From assembly GCA_003116875.1 (NCBI GenBank), contig BCKT01000009.1:310001-374000 (forward strand): DNA of 64,000 nucleotides, written 5' to 3'. Below, in pieces: positions 11,049 through 24,655 of the stretch. A program made the position numbers and the translations under genes. The stretch's first letter is position 1. Each line of letters begins with the position of its first letter. The stretch is from Takashimella koratensis. Lineage: Eukaryota > Basidiomycota > Tremellomycetes > Trichosporonales > Tetragoniomycetaceae. The notes below the pieces were generated by a model, which worked only from the letters and a program-made list of their open reading frames with translations, had not been told where the DNA came from and made no database searches.

Positions 11049-13570
11049 TTATATCATCAGTGGTCGACCATAGGTCGTCCCGCCGATACAAATGTTACGG
11101 AGCTTGTGTCGGTGTAAGGCGTCACCACGAGCGAAGATCTTTCCACTGCAGACTTGTCAGCGAATTGATCAAACCAAGGAATGCACACACTCATTTCGCC
11201 CAACCAGGCACTCCCAACGACCTCATCACCCAACCACTCCGAGACTTACCATTCGCAGTTGTGTGTCTTCTCACCCGTGTGGATCCTCTGGTGTCGCCTC
11301 AAATCATGTTGTCTCACGAACGCGGCGGTACAGTTTGGGTCTTTATCACAAACAAAAGGTTTATCCTCCAAATGTGTTTGGATATGACTATGAATTGCGC
11401 TTTTCCTTGGGAAACTTCTCTCGCAGCCCTCGATCATGCACCGGAACCGTTTAGCGGTCTGACCTGTTTGAGGGTTGTACTCTGCAAAAGCCGAGTAGAG
11501 GGATTCGATAAAGTTCTTGGGGAGACCAGAGGGAATACCGTTTGCGTCGACGGAGTCGGACCCGGCTCGGCGGGCGGGTTGGAGGGTGAGGGTGGGTTGA
11601 GCGAGTTGGGAAGGGAGAATGATGGTGCCGCGTTGAGTGTGCTGGATTTGAGCGCAGTACTCGTCGAGTGAAGGGCCGACTTGGAGGTGCGCGGCGGCGA
11701 CGGACGAGGCGGTAGAGGTGGAGGGCCCACCGACAGAGCTCTGGGCGGAGGAACTTGGTCCAGCTTCGTTGGGTCCAGGTCGATCATCCATTGTCGAGCC
11801 TGTGGCGGGGGAGGAGAGCAAGGGTTTCCCGTCGGCGCCCTTGGGCTTGGGCTTGGGTCCGGGCTTGATGTAGTTGCCGAACCGCTTGGACGCCTGTCGT
11901 TTCCTCGGTGTGTCGGGGGACATCATGCTCGAGACCCTCTGTCGACCTATCCCATCGTATCCGCCGTCGGTGGTGATGTAGGGCGCCGGAGGGGGAGCCT
12001 GCATGAACGCTGGGCCGGGTCCGTACAGACCGCCGACCGAGGTGCTTTGGGGCATCATCATGCTCGGCATGCTAGCGACGAATGAGATGGGCGCGGAGGC
12101 GGACCGAGAGATTTGGTAGATTGCCGAAGAGTCGGCACCCATCTCGTAGCTGAACGGACCCGAGGGATTGCGCGACGGCTGCGCGGGAGGGGGCTGGCCG
12201 AACCCGAGACCAAGATACTGCGGCTGGGTACCTCCCGCCGAGTTGGGACCGAGGTGAATAGGCAGCGACTGCTGTTGTTGCGGCTGAGGAGGCATCCCAA
12301 GGCCCAGCTGGTGGTGGCTGTGAGTCGCGGTCATCCCCGGCGCCGACATGAGGTGTGGCGACTGAGCCTGCGATTGTGGCGCGAGGTGGGCGTGCGCGTT
12401 CATCGACCAGGATTGGATGTCGGGAGGGTTGTAGGTCAACCCGGGGACTGCGGGGTACTCGACGACGGGGAACGAGCCCTGCACGGGGAGCGGCGCAGGC
12501 ATCTCGTCCTGAACAAGGTCGGGCGTCTCGGTGATCGTCCCTAGTGGGTAGAAGACGGGTTGACCAGGGTGCTGCTGCTGCATACCGCCCTGCATCATCT
12601 GTTGCCCCGCCCCAGCAAACGAGTAATCCTGCACGAAGCCGGTCTGCGCCTGTTCGGGGGAGGTGAAGATGACGGTCCCCATCTGAGGAGTGCCGAGCGG
12701 GCTGTGATGCGACATGTTGGGGCTGGGGACGCCCGAGTCGAGGATCGGCAGGCCGACAACGTCACCCCCGCCTGGAACGGTAGGGAGGTAGCCGAATTGA
12801 GGCGAGAGGAGATCCATCGACGAGGTTGAGAGGAACGACGAGTTGGACGCTGTTCGCCCGATCGCAGGGGGGACTATGAGTGTGGCAGCGGAGACGGAGC
12901 GGTTGAAGAGAGGTTCCATCGAACCAGTGCCACCGACCATCCCGGCGTGTTGCGGGTCGGTCCGCCGCCGGCTCGGTGAGATCGGTCCCGCGTTCACATC
13001 GGTGGTCACTGCTCGAATTTTCTTGGCAGTTCGAACCACTCGAGAAGGGGTACCGAGGCCGTCGAGCGTGCGCTTTGATGTCGACGGTGTAGGGGCGGGA
13101 GCAGGGGAAGAGGCGAGGTTGAAGACTTGGGCGATACTTGGTGGTTTCGTTGCACTGCTGAGCATGGGCTTAACGGGGCTCGCCCATGCCGCGGCGTGGG
13201 CGTGGGCAGCTTCCATCGCTTCCTCCTCGGTGGTCTCCCACAGCATCGGCTGGTTGGCGAGCATAGGCCCGTGCGAGTCGCTCGTCTGCGCCATCAAAAA
13301 CGATGAGGGAACGGGTGAAACCGCCATGCTCAGGACGTCCTGCAGACCATTGCCCGAGGCAGGGACGGGCGTTTTCCGACCGGCACCCATAGGTGTGTAA
13401 CCGTGGATCATCGGAGTGCCCCTCATCGATCCGAGAGGGGAAGCAGCGGGACCGTCGAACATTGTCCGTCGGTAAGGAGTGGGGATTATGCTGTCTGATG
13501 GTGAACGGAAAGGGCTGCCACGTTGTCGCTCAAAGACGTCGAGCATGTCGCTAATCGATTCGGGCTCCAT
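11049..13570 (-). CDS. CRZ1: CRZ1-like C2H2 zinc-finger transcription factor (calcineurin-responsive)
   Basis: Two exons: 11250-13570 and 11049-11145, 805 aa. Crz1 is dephosphorylated by calcineurin in response to calcium and stress and then enters the nucleus. The C-terminus has the arrangement of basidiomycete Crz1: finger 1 (CMIEGCERSFPRKSAIHSH, near 711), the linker IQTHLEDKPF, finger 2 (CDKDPNCTAAFVRQHDLRRH, near 741) and a third finger CECGKIFARGDALHRH split by the intron. The long N-terminal part is disordered, rich in Pro, Ser, Gln and Met, with several short Gln runs. Candidate calcineurin docking sites are LIVP (231-234, LxVP type) and PTLTLQ (659-664, PxIxIT-like). The start used is the only Met before MEPESISDMLDVFERQRG. 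A long leader upstream may carry an intron. Name confidence is good but rests on remembered orthologues. Confidence 0.85.
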
Positions 13571-16411
13571 GTTGGTGGAGTAGTGCTGGGATTAAAGAAT
13601 GGGGAAGGGAAGGTGACGTGCAGATTCGAGCTGCGTCTGAGAAAGTTTCAGACAGGCGGAGAGATGGGGAAAAGGGAGAGATTGAAAGAGGGATGTTTGA
13701 TCCAAGTAGGCGTGGTTTTATCAGCTCTGATCGTGCGAGCGAGCACTGAAGAGAGGGTGGGGGCGATAAGCACAGAGGTAGTGGTGGGGGAAGTGTGAAC
13801 GACCTCGGGAGTGTAGACTTACGAGTTGGTTGTTGGTGGGTAGGGTCTTTAAGAGACCTAACTTGTTGGTACGTCCTTGTTGACGTCGGTGTCTGTTTAC
13901 GTTCCTAGCTCGATCCCTCGGGATTCTCCTTCGGTCGGGTAGAACTCGCTGCTCAGGACGAGGAACGGTGGATAGGGTCAAGCTCGACAGATCGCGCCGA
14001 GAGGAAGAAGGGAAGAAGGGAGGATATTGCAGCGGGCCGGCGGGACTGCGTACTAGCCGTCGGTCGTTTATAGAATCGTTAAAAGGCAAGGGGNGTTTGT
14101 GTCGAGACTGACTTGGGTCGGGTCGGGTAGGTTTTTATTACTGACCAGGGGGAGAAGGATCGTTACGAGTTTCCCTCTTTCCAGTCTGGATTCTGGTTCG
14201 AGTGGGAGAGAAGGGAGGGAGAGATTTCCACGCTGGCCAAGGCGTTATCGCAACGAGGTCCGGGAGGAATCGAATATGCCAAGGCAAGCGGGCGGGCCCA
14301 GAGGTCGGTGTCGATCGGGCACGATGCAGAGGCACGGTGGTACGCTAGTGCCGCGAGCAGAGCAGGCGAACAGGTCGGGGGAGGAGAGAAGAGGGAGGAA
14401 GTGGTAAGGAACTGTGTCGACGAAGGCAGTCGTCGAGGGCTGATGTCGGTGGCACCGAAACGGACAGGGACGAGGGGAGGGTGGGGGGGGATGGAAACGG
14501 TGATGGGTCTTGCGGACGCCACCAGTTCCAAAGGAGGGGGTAACGAGGGCGCAGACAAAGAAGTATGTGGGCGAGGGATTGATCGCCGAGGGCGTGTGTG
14601 AAGAAGAGAACGAGTGTGAGTGTCTGTGAGAGACCAAGAGATTGTTTGTAGATGTTGGTCGGTTCCAAATTCCTGGCTGGGTTAGGAGGATACCGAGGTT
14701 GAACGGCGGCTTTGTTTGTTTGTTGACGTCCTTTCCGGAAAAATTCAAAACAAGCGATCGACGTTGAACAAAACCCGCTCAAATAGAAGCCTCCACTCTG
14801 CGCACGGCCGCAAGAGTCGATCCAAGGTAAGGAGGGTGATGGTTGTGTGTGTGTCGCAACGACGGCGACGGTGAATGAGTGACTGGGGTGAGGAGGTGGA
14901 TGATGGAGAGAGGAGATGAAGTGGACGGAAAAGAGGTATCGGTGGGGAGGGGGTGTGTACGGCCAGCGGGGTGGTCTCGTCTGGTGCTTTGGTGCTGTGG
15001 GCGGCCGTGGACCAGAGGGTAAAGGCCGACAGTAGGTCTGCAGGGGCCAACAGAGGTTGACGCTTGTCCTGCCGGTTGGGCTGTTTGGCTAGGGCAAGGT
15101 CAAGGCCCGGGCATGTGCGGTGGGGTGATCATTCACCGGGCGAGCGAAAGCCTGGTTCAGAGGGCCTAGGTGCGCTCCCCTGCCCAGGAGAGGGGGGGAG
15201 GGGGGGGGGTGACCAATGAATGCATGCAATTCGACAGACAATAGGCCGTCACTACATATTCGATCCCCCACTGTTTCCCCCCCTCCCCTGCTCCCCAATC
15301 ACGCACTTCACGAGAAGGATAGAAAAGAGGTGAGGGGTGCGAAGAGTCGGTGGAGCCGAGTTGCCCATACGACGGACCCAACAGGTCTATCGGATTGACC
15401 ATGTGGTCTGACTATAACGTGAACCAAAATGTAACCCTGACTTTACGGTGCTGCTTTGCACAGCGGAACAATAAACAACACCATACACTCGGTGCACTGG
15501 CAGCAGGTGTACACCATGCACTTATGGCAGAGGAAACGGCATACACAGTCTGCTCCTTGCTCTTTGCCTACGGCCCTTGCGCATCGCTGATGTCCATCCC
15601 CCTCCCCTGCGCATCCCCCTTGTCTAGGGCCGCACTTGACCGCTAGGCCCAAACCCAAAAGATGATACGAGGATCGCCTGGTTGCTCCTCGACCGTCCCG
15701 AAGAACGTGGCCGCCGACTGATCGGGTTAAACCCGGATCTGAACAATCTCGACCTTGTTACAGGATGCAATAAGCTCTGCTTTTCTATAGCCGCGGTCCT
15801 GGCAGTTCTCACACTATACCATGGGTTTATTGGCACTTGGGTTCGGCCCGACCCTCTTCATCTCATTTATACAGGGCACCAAGACTGGCGACTACTGATC
15901 CACTCCGCCGACTCCGGACCGTCGGAAGGGTTGAGGGGCGGAGATGGGCGCGGAGATGGGCGCAGTGACTGGGGCAAAAGATGACGCAAATGGTATAAGG
16001 GGCCACGACGTGCATAAACTAAAGAGGGGAGCCAATAGCGAGGCCATCGATAAATGATTGAATGGAAGAAGGAGCGAGATAGCGACAGCGGGGGCAGCGA
16101 TGACGAGCTGGATGTGCTAGAGCGGGTGAAGCGCAGCGATGAGAGCGACGCAAACAACCGACTGTCAACATTCCATGGCAGGGCAGGAAGAAATCAGGCA
16201 CGTCGATCCACGGTCACAACACAAACACACAAAGCGACCACCGTGGGAAGGATACCAACAGAGAGTGCCATACAACGTGCGAAGACAGCTACGCTCCAAA
16301 ACACCGACTAACACCGACGCACCAGTCTTACCCTGCGGGGCCCTTTGCCATGCCGATCTCATTCACGGTCACTCTCAGTCCCGGACCACCTCTTGAACCG
16401 ACCTTCCCACC
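13571..16411. other. Long divergent intergenic region of CRZ1-like and unknown gene
   Basis: About 2.8 kb between two divergent start codons. The part next to 13571 looks like a long 5' leader of the CRZ1-like gene; a single ambiguous base (N) lies at 14094. The reading frames here (both strands) are low-complexity and not protein-like. Such length fits a heavily regulated transcription-factor promoter. I see nothing more specific. Confidence 0.5.
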
Positions 16412-17529
16412 ATGCGGGCCCGCCAACCCCGCCCGCAGCCAGAGCCCATCATCGACCCCGCTCTGCAGGACCCTCCCCCGGTCCCTTCAGCCGCCGCTGG
16501 TCCTTCGCGCCACCCTTCGCTTAAGCGCAAGTCGGTGGTCGTGGACCCGTCCACAACGACGACGACCGCCCGCTCTCGAGCGTCTACAGGTAGCAACCCG
16601 TACGCCCGGCCGACGTCCAGCCCTGTTAGGGTGACACGTAGCGGCGCAGCCATCGCAGCTGCGGCGGCCGCGGTAGAGGTGGGCAGTCAAGAGAATAGAG
16701 GGGGTGGTTTGGCTGCGGGACAAGTGGATGAGCTGCAAAGGCAAGGGCAAGGAACCGCGGGAGGGGAAAGCGCAGAGCCTACTAGAGGCGAGGAAGAGAA
16801 CTTGATGGGGTATCAGTGGTCGACGAAATCAGTGAGTTTTGGGCTTCAACTCTGTGTAAGAGTAGAGCAAAAGACGGCATAGAAGAGAGGAACAGGAGGG
16901 AGGACCGACATAAGAAGGGACTGATAAAACTCAGAAACGAGCCCGGAGATCGTCACCCAAACGACCAGCACGACCGGACCCTTCACACGCTGCGACAGTC
17001 CCGACCTCACCAGCTGATGCATTGTTCTCACCTGACAATGTACGTCCCTTTTGCCCACCTCCTCCTCTACTGACACCTCTAGACCCTCGGCTTACCCCTC
17101 GGCGTTGCGCCCTTTCGATACCCATGCCTCCACCCACACCTGCCCAACCCACCGCCTGGCGACCCCACAAACCCCTTGTTTCGGCCTTTTGACCCGCTCA
17201 GTCCAGGTCCCGACTCGGCGCAGACAGCGACGCCAACGACGATCCCCACTCCGTCATCGGATACGTCGAACCGCGCCCACTCGCAATTATCGGCGTCAGT
17301 AGGCGGGGGACCATCGTCGATGCTCCCACCGCCAGGGACGTGGCCTCCTAGCAGGAAGCTCACGCAGGGAGGAAGAAGGACGCAGCAGGCTGTGGTGGAG
17401 AACGGGTATGAGGGAGATGGGAGGGAAGAGATGGTGGTGGATGAGTTGACGCTGGCGTATTACGATACCGCCGGGTCAACGATGGGAGATGATGGCCTGG
17501 GTGAGCTAGATGACCTGGATGGGATTTGA
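16412..17529 (+). CDS. Unknown basic, probably nuclear, protein
   Basis: Three exons: 16412-16831, 16935-17039 and 17083-17529, 972 nt, 323 aa, all introns in phase 0. I do not recognise the family. The N-terminal 100 residues are Pro/Ser/Thr/Ala rich with basic patches (HPSLKRKSVVVD, PVRVTRSGAAIAAAAAAVEV). Across the first intron lies a strong bipartite-type nuclear localisation signal (KRARRSSPKRPARPDP). The middle is Pro-rich (PHLPNPPPGDPTNPLFRPFD) and the C-terminus is acidic (GDDGLGELDDLDGI). It carries many SP/TP sites, possible CDK or MAPK targets. The composition suggests a disordered nuclear protein; no catalytic motif is visible. Confidence 0.7.
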
Positions 17530-18473
17530 TGAGTGGGTTGTCGAGCCGATGTCCGTACAAGATCTGATAAGAGTGATACACTTGCACACTGTAGATAGTA
17601 TACGGTGAATGTTGTCTGTAGCGAACGACGTGTGTTGTACATAATGTACTTTGCCCTGGGTTAGCAGATCTTGGATGGCCAAAAGACGGAGCCTGTATCA
17701 TGATTATCTGTCGTACAAGAGGTAGACTGGATAAAGACCAGACTGTGATACGCGCCAAGAGTGTTCACCGAAGGTGGGAGGCTTGTAGGAATCAGCTCAC
17801 CGAGTGAATAATGGATGGGTGGAGTGGACGTCTCGTTGTCTGGACCTGGCGATGGAAGTGATTGAATCAGGTAGCAGACTGCAACTGCGTCTGTGTGAGC
17901 GAGTGAGAGTGTCTATGCCTAAGCCTATGCCTATGCCTATGGTTGCTTGTATCGAATAGGAAGCAGTGGATTGAATGGGGTGGATCGACCCGACCCGCCA
18001 CCGCGAGTGTATGGTGATCGAACGGCGGGAGTTACAGTGGGGTTAATGCTGCCGCTCCTACAGTAGTACTTTTACCCTGAAACATATCCTGGCAGGCAGA
18101 GGCCAGCTGCTTCCCCGGCCAAACCTTAATCCGTCCAACCCAACCCTCCCCCTCATTCATTCCACCCATCACGTCCACCACTACCACCACCATCTTCATC
18201 TTCATCGTCCACCCCGCATTCCTCACACTCCTTCCATACCGCCTCTTACCACCCGCTCGCGCTTCCACCGCCCCCTCCTAGCGCTAGCGACACTCGCCGG
18301 CTACAGAGCAGCGCTCATTTGCGTCTCAGGTCCTGCTTCCCACTTCCCACCGCTTGTTTCTCCCTCCCATCGCCTCGTCACTAGCGCCCGGCGCGCATCT
18401 ACATCTGACTCATCACCCCTCACATCTCAACGCTTGTTCTTCCCCCTTCCCCTCCCCTCCCTAACCGTCCGTC
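17530..18473. other. Spacer upstream of the PHO85-type kinase gene
   Basis: About 940 nt: the 3' flank of the unknown nuclear protein and the promoter of the kinase gene. It has a short CCTATG repeat (17920-17940) and a pyrimidine-rich stretch from about 18110 to 18470 that looks like the kinase promoter and leader. No supported gene. Confidence 0.5.
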
Positions 18474-20534
<2,061 letters not shown>

Positions 20535-20887
20535 AGGAGCTGTGGTGCAACGTGAAGTGTTGCGTGAGGGTGGCTGTCGCATGTACAATGGGCGATGGGG
20601 AGTGGTAAGAGTGGGCAGAGAGGCTGTTGGAGCAGAGAGGCCTTAGCAGTCGTCGTTTCTTTCGCTGGAATAAGAGCAGAGGCAGTCTGTCGTCTCTTTT
20701 TCTATTCTTCTACTTCCTTGTCAAACCTCAAATTCTTCATCTAGGCTTTGCCTCGAAACTCATTAATCTTTGCCCACTCAATGTATCGCTCGTGGAATTG
20801 TCTGTGCTCAGAGAGTGAGGTGGGTGATAGCCAGATACATAACAGGGTACATGAAAGCATATTGGATCTTGAGCACTACGAACTGAT
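20535..20887. other. Convergent spacer between PHO85 and SYF2
   Basis: About 350 nt of two facing 3' UTRs. A T-rich stretch lies near 20690-20720. Nothing else seen. Confidence 0.5.
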
Positions 20888-22353
20888 TAGAGAGCGGTAC
20901 CGCGCTCGAGACTGGCCTTGATCCTGCACCGACGTCAGCGTAAATCCTATCACTTGGGGAACGGGAAACACCAATGAGAAGAAAGTATAGGAAGACCCTC
21001 GCCGACTCACTCTTTCGTGTACTTGTCAAAGTACCGAGCAGCCTTCTTGTTGAAGACTTTGTTGCTCTTGTTAATATAAGTGATTTGCTCATCTTCATCG
21101 TCATCTTTCCTGTTACGCTTCTTCTTGCCCATGCTGTGTGGGACATTAGCGTAGATATTACAAACTTCGTAAGACCGATGAAAAGAGCGAAGAGAGATTG
21201 ACCACGCTTAACGCACTCTTTGTTGATCTTGGAGATGACACGATCCACAGCATCCTCTGACGGTTTGGAATCTCCATAACTGAGTGTCTCGGCACCTCGG
21301 TAAAAGTCTTCCTCTCCTGACAACCCAGTTGCACGGACGACACCACCACCAGTCGACGGACCAGCGACTGCGCCACTGGATGGGGCGAGGCCGAGAGCGA
21401 TTTCTTTCTGGCGCGCGTAGCCGGTAAGGTCGGCTTTAGTGTTTCGGATATTGCGCATGTATCGCTTGTGCGCGTCGTCCTCGGCGTCTAGATAGGTCAG
21501 TGTCTGTCCGGCAAAAGCTGAGACAGATGTGAATAGAGGCGGGGAAAATCCCGGTAGCCTTATGGGAAGGGAGGAAAAGGCACAATGACTGACTGTGATA
21601 CCTCTGATCCTGCTTGGCTTTCGACTCCTCGATCTTCGCCTCCCACCGTTCATTCTGTTCGATACTCCACTCCCAAGCCTTTTGCCTCTCCACATCTGCT
21701 CCCGAAGCCTCGGCATCCGCTTTGGTCCGAAGTGTCTGCGCGAGTTTACGCTGTTTCTCCAATCGCGCAATCTCTTTCGCCGAGACTCGGGATTTCTGGT
21801 GGTCTGCGACCAAGTCGCGGCGGTTGGCGGCGGTGGATTGGGACTGCGGAGGAGCGACCGCGAGAGAAAGTAGTAGGAGCGACGGCCATGTAGATAGGTG
21901 GAAGAGACGCAACATTCAGGAGAGTGGGGACGAAAGAAGAACGTTGGTCAGCATCTATTTCATTCCGAACGTCCAGGATGGAGAGGAGGGTGGGTCGATG
22001 AAGAATGCCGACGCGCCAACTCCGAAATCGTCTCGTAGTGCTTCTACGACGAATATGACCTCACAGACAGCACTTACCATTCGTAGTCGAAGTTCGCGTA
22101 GCTTGGCCTGTCGGTCCGCCATCGTCGTCGCCGCTGCATCTGCCTCCCCACCCTCCTCGCCGCCGTCCTCGGCCTCGGCTCCTCCGTCCTCGCCATCGGC
22201 AACAGCTCCATCCTCATTCCCGTTCTCACCGTCCACCCCCTCCTCAGCTACATCAGCCGCCTCCACGGGCTCAGCCTCCTTCCCCTTCGCCTCGTCCATC
22301 AGCCGAGGACTAGGAGACGGCGCCGTCGACTTGACCTGACGAGAGCGCGGCAT
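20888..22353 (-). CDS. SYF2: Pre-mRNA-splicing factor SYF2
   Basis: Syf2 is a component of the Prp19-associated (NineTeen) spliceosome complex. The conserved order of segments is clear: MADRQAKLRELRLRM (first exon, 22078-22353), NRRDLVADHQKSRVSAKEIARLEKQRKLAQTLR (21602-21843), then SKINKEC-type helix after YGDSKPSEDAVDRV, QITYINKSNKVFNKKAARYF (21011-21133) and the terminal EIKASLERGTAL (20888-20924). The first ~70 residues are an acidic Glu/Gly/Ala-rich extension. Two internal joins are not resolved: the exon ending near 21602 and the one starting near 21483 are in incompatible phases, and the donor after KINKEC (around 21200) is unclear. A micro-exon, an unusual splice site or a one-base assembly error could explain the first. 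Identity is firm; exact exon edges are not. Confidence 0.85.
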
Positions 22354-24655
22354 GGAGAGTGTGGGTCTGGGCTCGCTCGGTGTGAACGGAGTAGGCGTGG
22401 AAGCGATCCGGCGTGTGTTGAAAGACAGCTGAGTTGTTGTCGTGGTCGGTCAAGGTCAGGTGAAGGTGTCCTTGTCGGTGTCGGTGTCGGTGTCTCTAGT
22501 CTACGTGTGTGAGGTGGAGAATGATTAGATGGAGAGATTGGAAATGAGGTCGGTCGACCTGAAACTAGGAAAATAAGGTGGCGAGGCGAGTTTATATGCG
22601 GGGATTAAATAGATAATATGGACCCTTCTCCGTCTTGACCAGGGGGGGTGAAAGCTGTCAATGGCAATCGCGGGTGTATGTACCTGTTGGATCGGTGGTC
22701 AGCACAAGGCAAGGCTCAATCTCTTCAAACAGGGTTCTTATAAACCCACGTGTCATGGACAGTCGGTGGTGGCCAGACCAACAAGCGAAGAACCGCTTCC
22801 GAGCCCATGTGACACACCGGTCGGTCCGCCACATCTCTCGAGTGACAGCTCATCCACTCAACTCGGCGGACTCAGTCTCTCACTAAACCGAAGTGGGGAT
22901 CGTGAACCTTGAACAAAGGCCAGGACGGGGGAGTGAAATGGGGTGCGAATTGAACCACACGGCTTGGGGCTCTTGCTCTCGGACCGAAGACGCCACCCGA
23001 GACGCCACCAGGGCGGGGTAAGATCGTCGTTTTCTGGTAAGCAGTGAGGTCGGTCTCCGCACCAAGCGACCATATGCATTGGGGTCTGTCTCGGTCAATC
23101 ATCAGTTTGCATGCTAGCACTTCAAGATCTCTTCCTGATACTATTCGCATCTATGGCTTTTGCCGTATCAGCTTCTGTTCCCATTGTCTGTTGCGGATAC
23201 AGTACAGTGCTTGCTACCTTTCATTCTCGGCAACACCTCTCTATCCATCCCTTCCCTCGACTGACCCTCCCTACCGCACTCATCTGCTTTCCAGTAAACA
23301 TTAAACATTCTGGCTGAGCCTTCTGTCAACAAAGTTCACCTTCCCACGGCAATGGCTTGACACGGCGATGAACGGACGGGGTCAAATCTAATTGCCAGTA
23401 GCGAATTCAAGGTTTGGAAGGGCCAAGCTGACCTCCACTTTTTGTGTCCACCCCCCCTTTGGTGCGAATTGCTTCGTCTCTCCTACTTCTCTCTCTCTCT
23501 CTCTTAACCTCAATCTCTCCTCCCACCGCATCCCAACCTCATCCGTATCTTCCCTCTTGCTATAGCTCGCTCTAAGCACGCAGCTCTCTCACTGTCACTT
23601 GTGTGACTCACTGCACATTCCTACACTGCACTTCTACAGTACCCTGTCACCACCTTCCATCTCACCGACCAACCGTCGGTCCATAGCATATCCATAATCA
23701 ACCATACATATCTCATTCTCTACATCCCACCTCTTCCTTCACTCGCCAAGCATAGCACATAGCCTCCTCCGCTCAGCCTGTCCTCTTCCTCTTTCATTCC
23801 ATAGTTCGACCCACTTCTCGAACTCGTCACCCATCCCACCCATCCCACCCATCCCACCCATCCCAACCCATTCCCCCCTCCCTCCCTCCCTCCCTCCCTC
23901 TCTCTCTTCCAGAACACAAAGCGCCCACTACGTCAAGTTGTGTCACCACTCATCCTCCATACTTCTCCACAGCTGTCTGAGAAGCACCCAAACCATCCCG
24001 ACCCTCCCTCCGATACGAACAAGCACACTTCTTCTCATCATTACCCCCCCCCCCCCCCCCCATACGTATCCCACTGGCCACACCTACCTCGTTGATACCC
24101 TCTCTCATCGAGCTCTCTCTGTCCACCACCTACCACCCGACCAAGCATCAACCATCTGCCCAGTACCTATACCATCCCCCCTTGGCTGAAAACAGCTCAC
24201 CCACCAGACCCATCTCTACCAAAGCCCAAAAGAATATCCCACACCGGCGATCCTATTACCCTCCCCCACCGACGTCTCACCTCGTCCCACCAACAACCGA
24301 GCACTAGCTGCCCATCCTCTCCCCATCTGCTTTTTCCCCATAAATCACCACGATACAAATCCTCCCAATACCTACCTGGTGATCATCACCTTCCCTGCCC
24401 CTGTCGTACACACACCTCCAGCTATCATCCCGTATCATCCATACTACCCATACCATCCATACCTCTTCTTGCTCGGCGCCGCCATTTGTCCAACCCACTG
24501 TCTACCATCATCCACCTTCCTCACTCTCACCCAACCTTAAACTTTCCCCTCCTGTTATTCCCCGGTCTTATTCGCTGAACCTAACTCACACTTCGTCGTT
24601 GTCGTCACCAGCCCACTACCACTACCTGTCCCACAAACAACGCAGCACCCGCACC
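22354..24655. other. Long divergent intergenic region with pyrimidine-rich leader
   Basis: About 2.3 kb between SYF2 and the RanBP2-finger gene. From about 23430 to 24650 the plus strand is strongly C/T rich, with a CCCAT repeat (23830-23870), a CCCT run (23875-23900), a C17 run at about 24045-24062 and many ACC/ATCC motifs, which looks like a long promoter and 5' leader of the gene starting at 24656. Short upstream ATGs with quick stops occur. No protein-like frame was found. Confidence 0.5.

Noticed and set aside
21614..22339. 241-codon plus-strand frame
   Set aside because: Antisense to the acidic first exons of SYF2; Ser/Ala-rich shadow.
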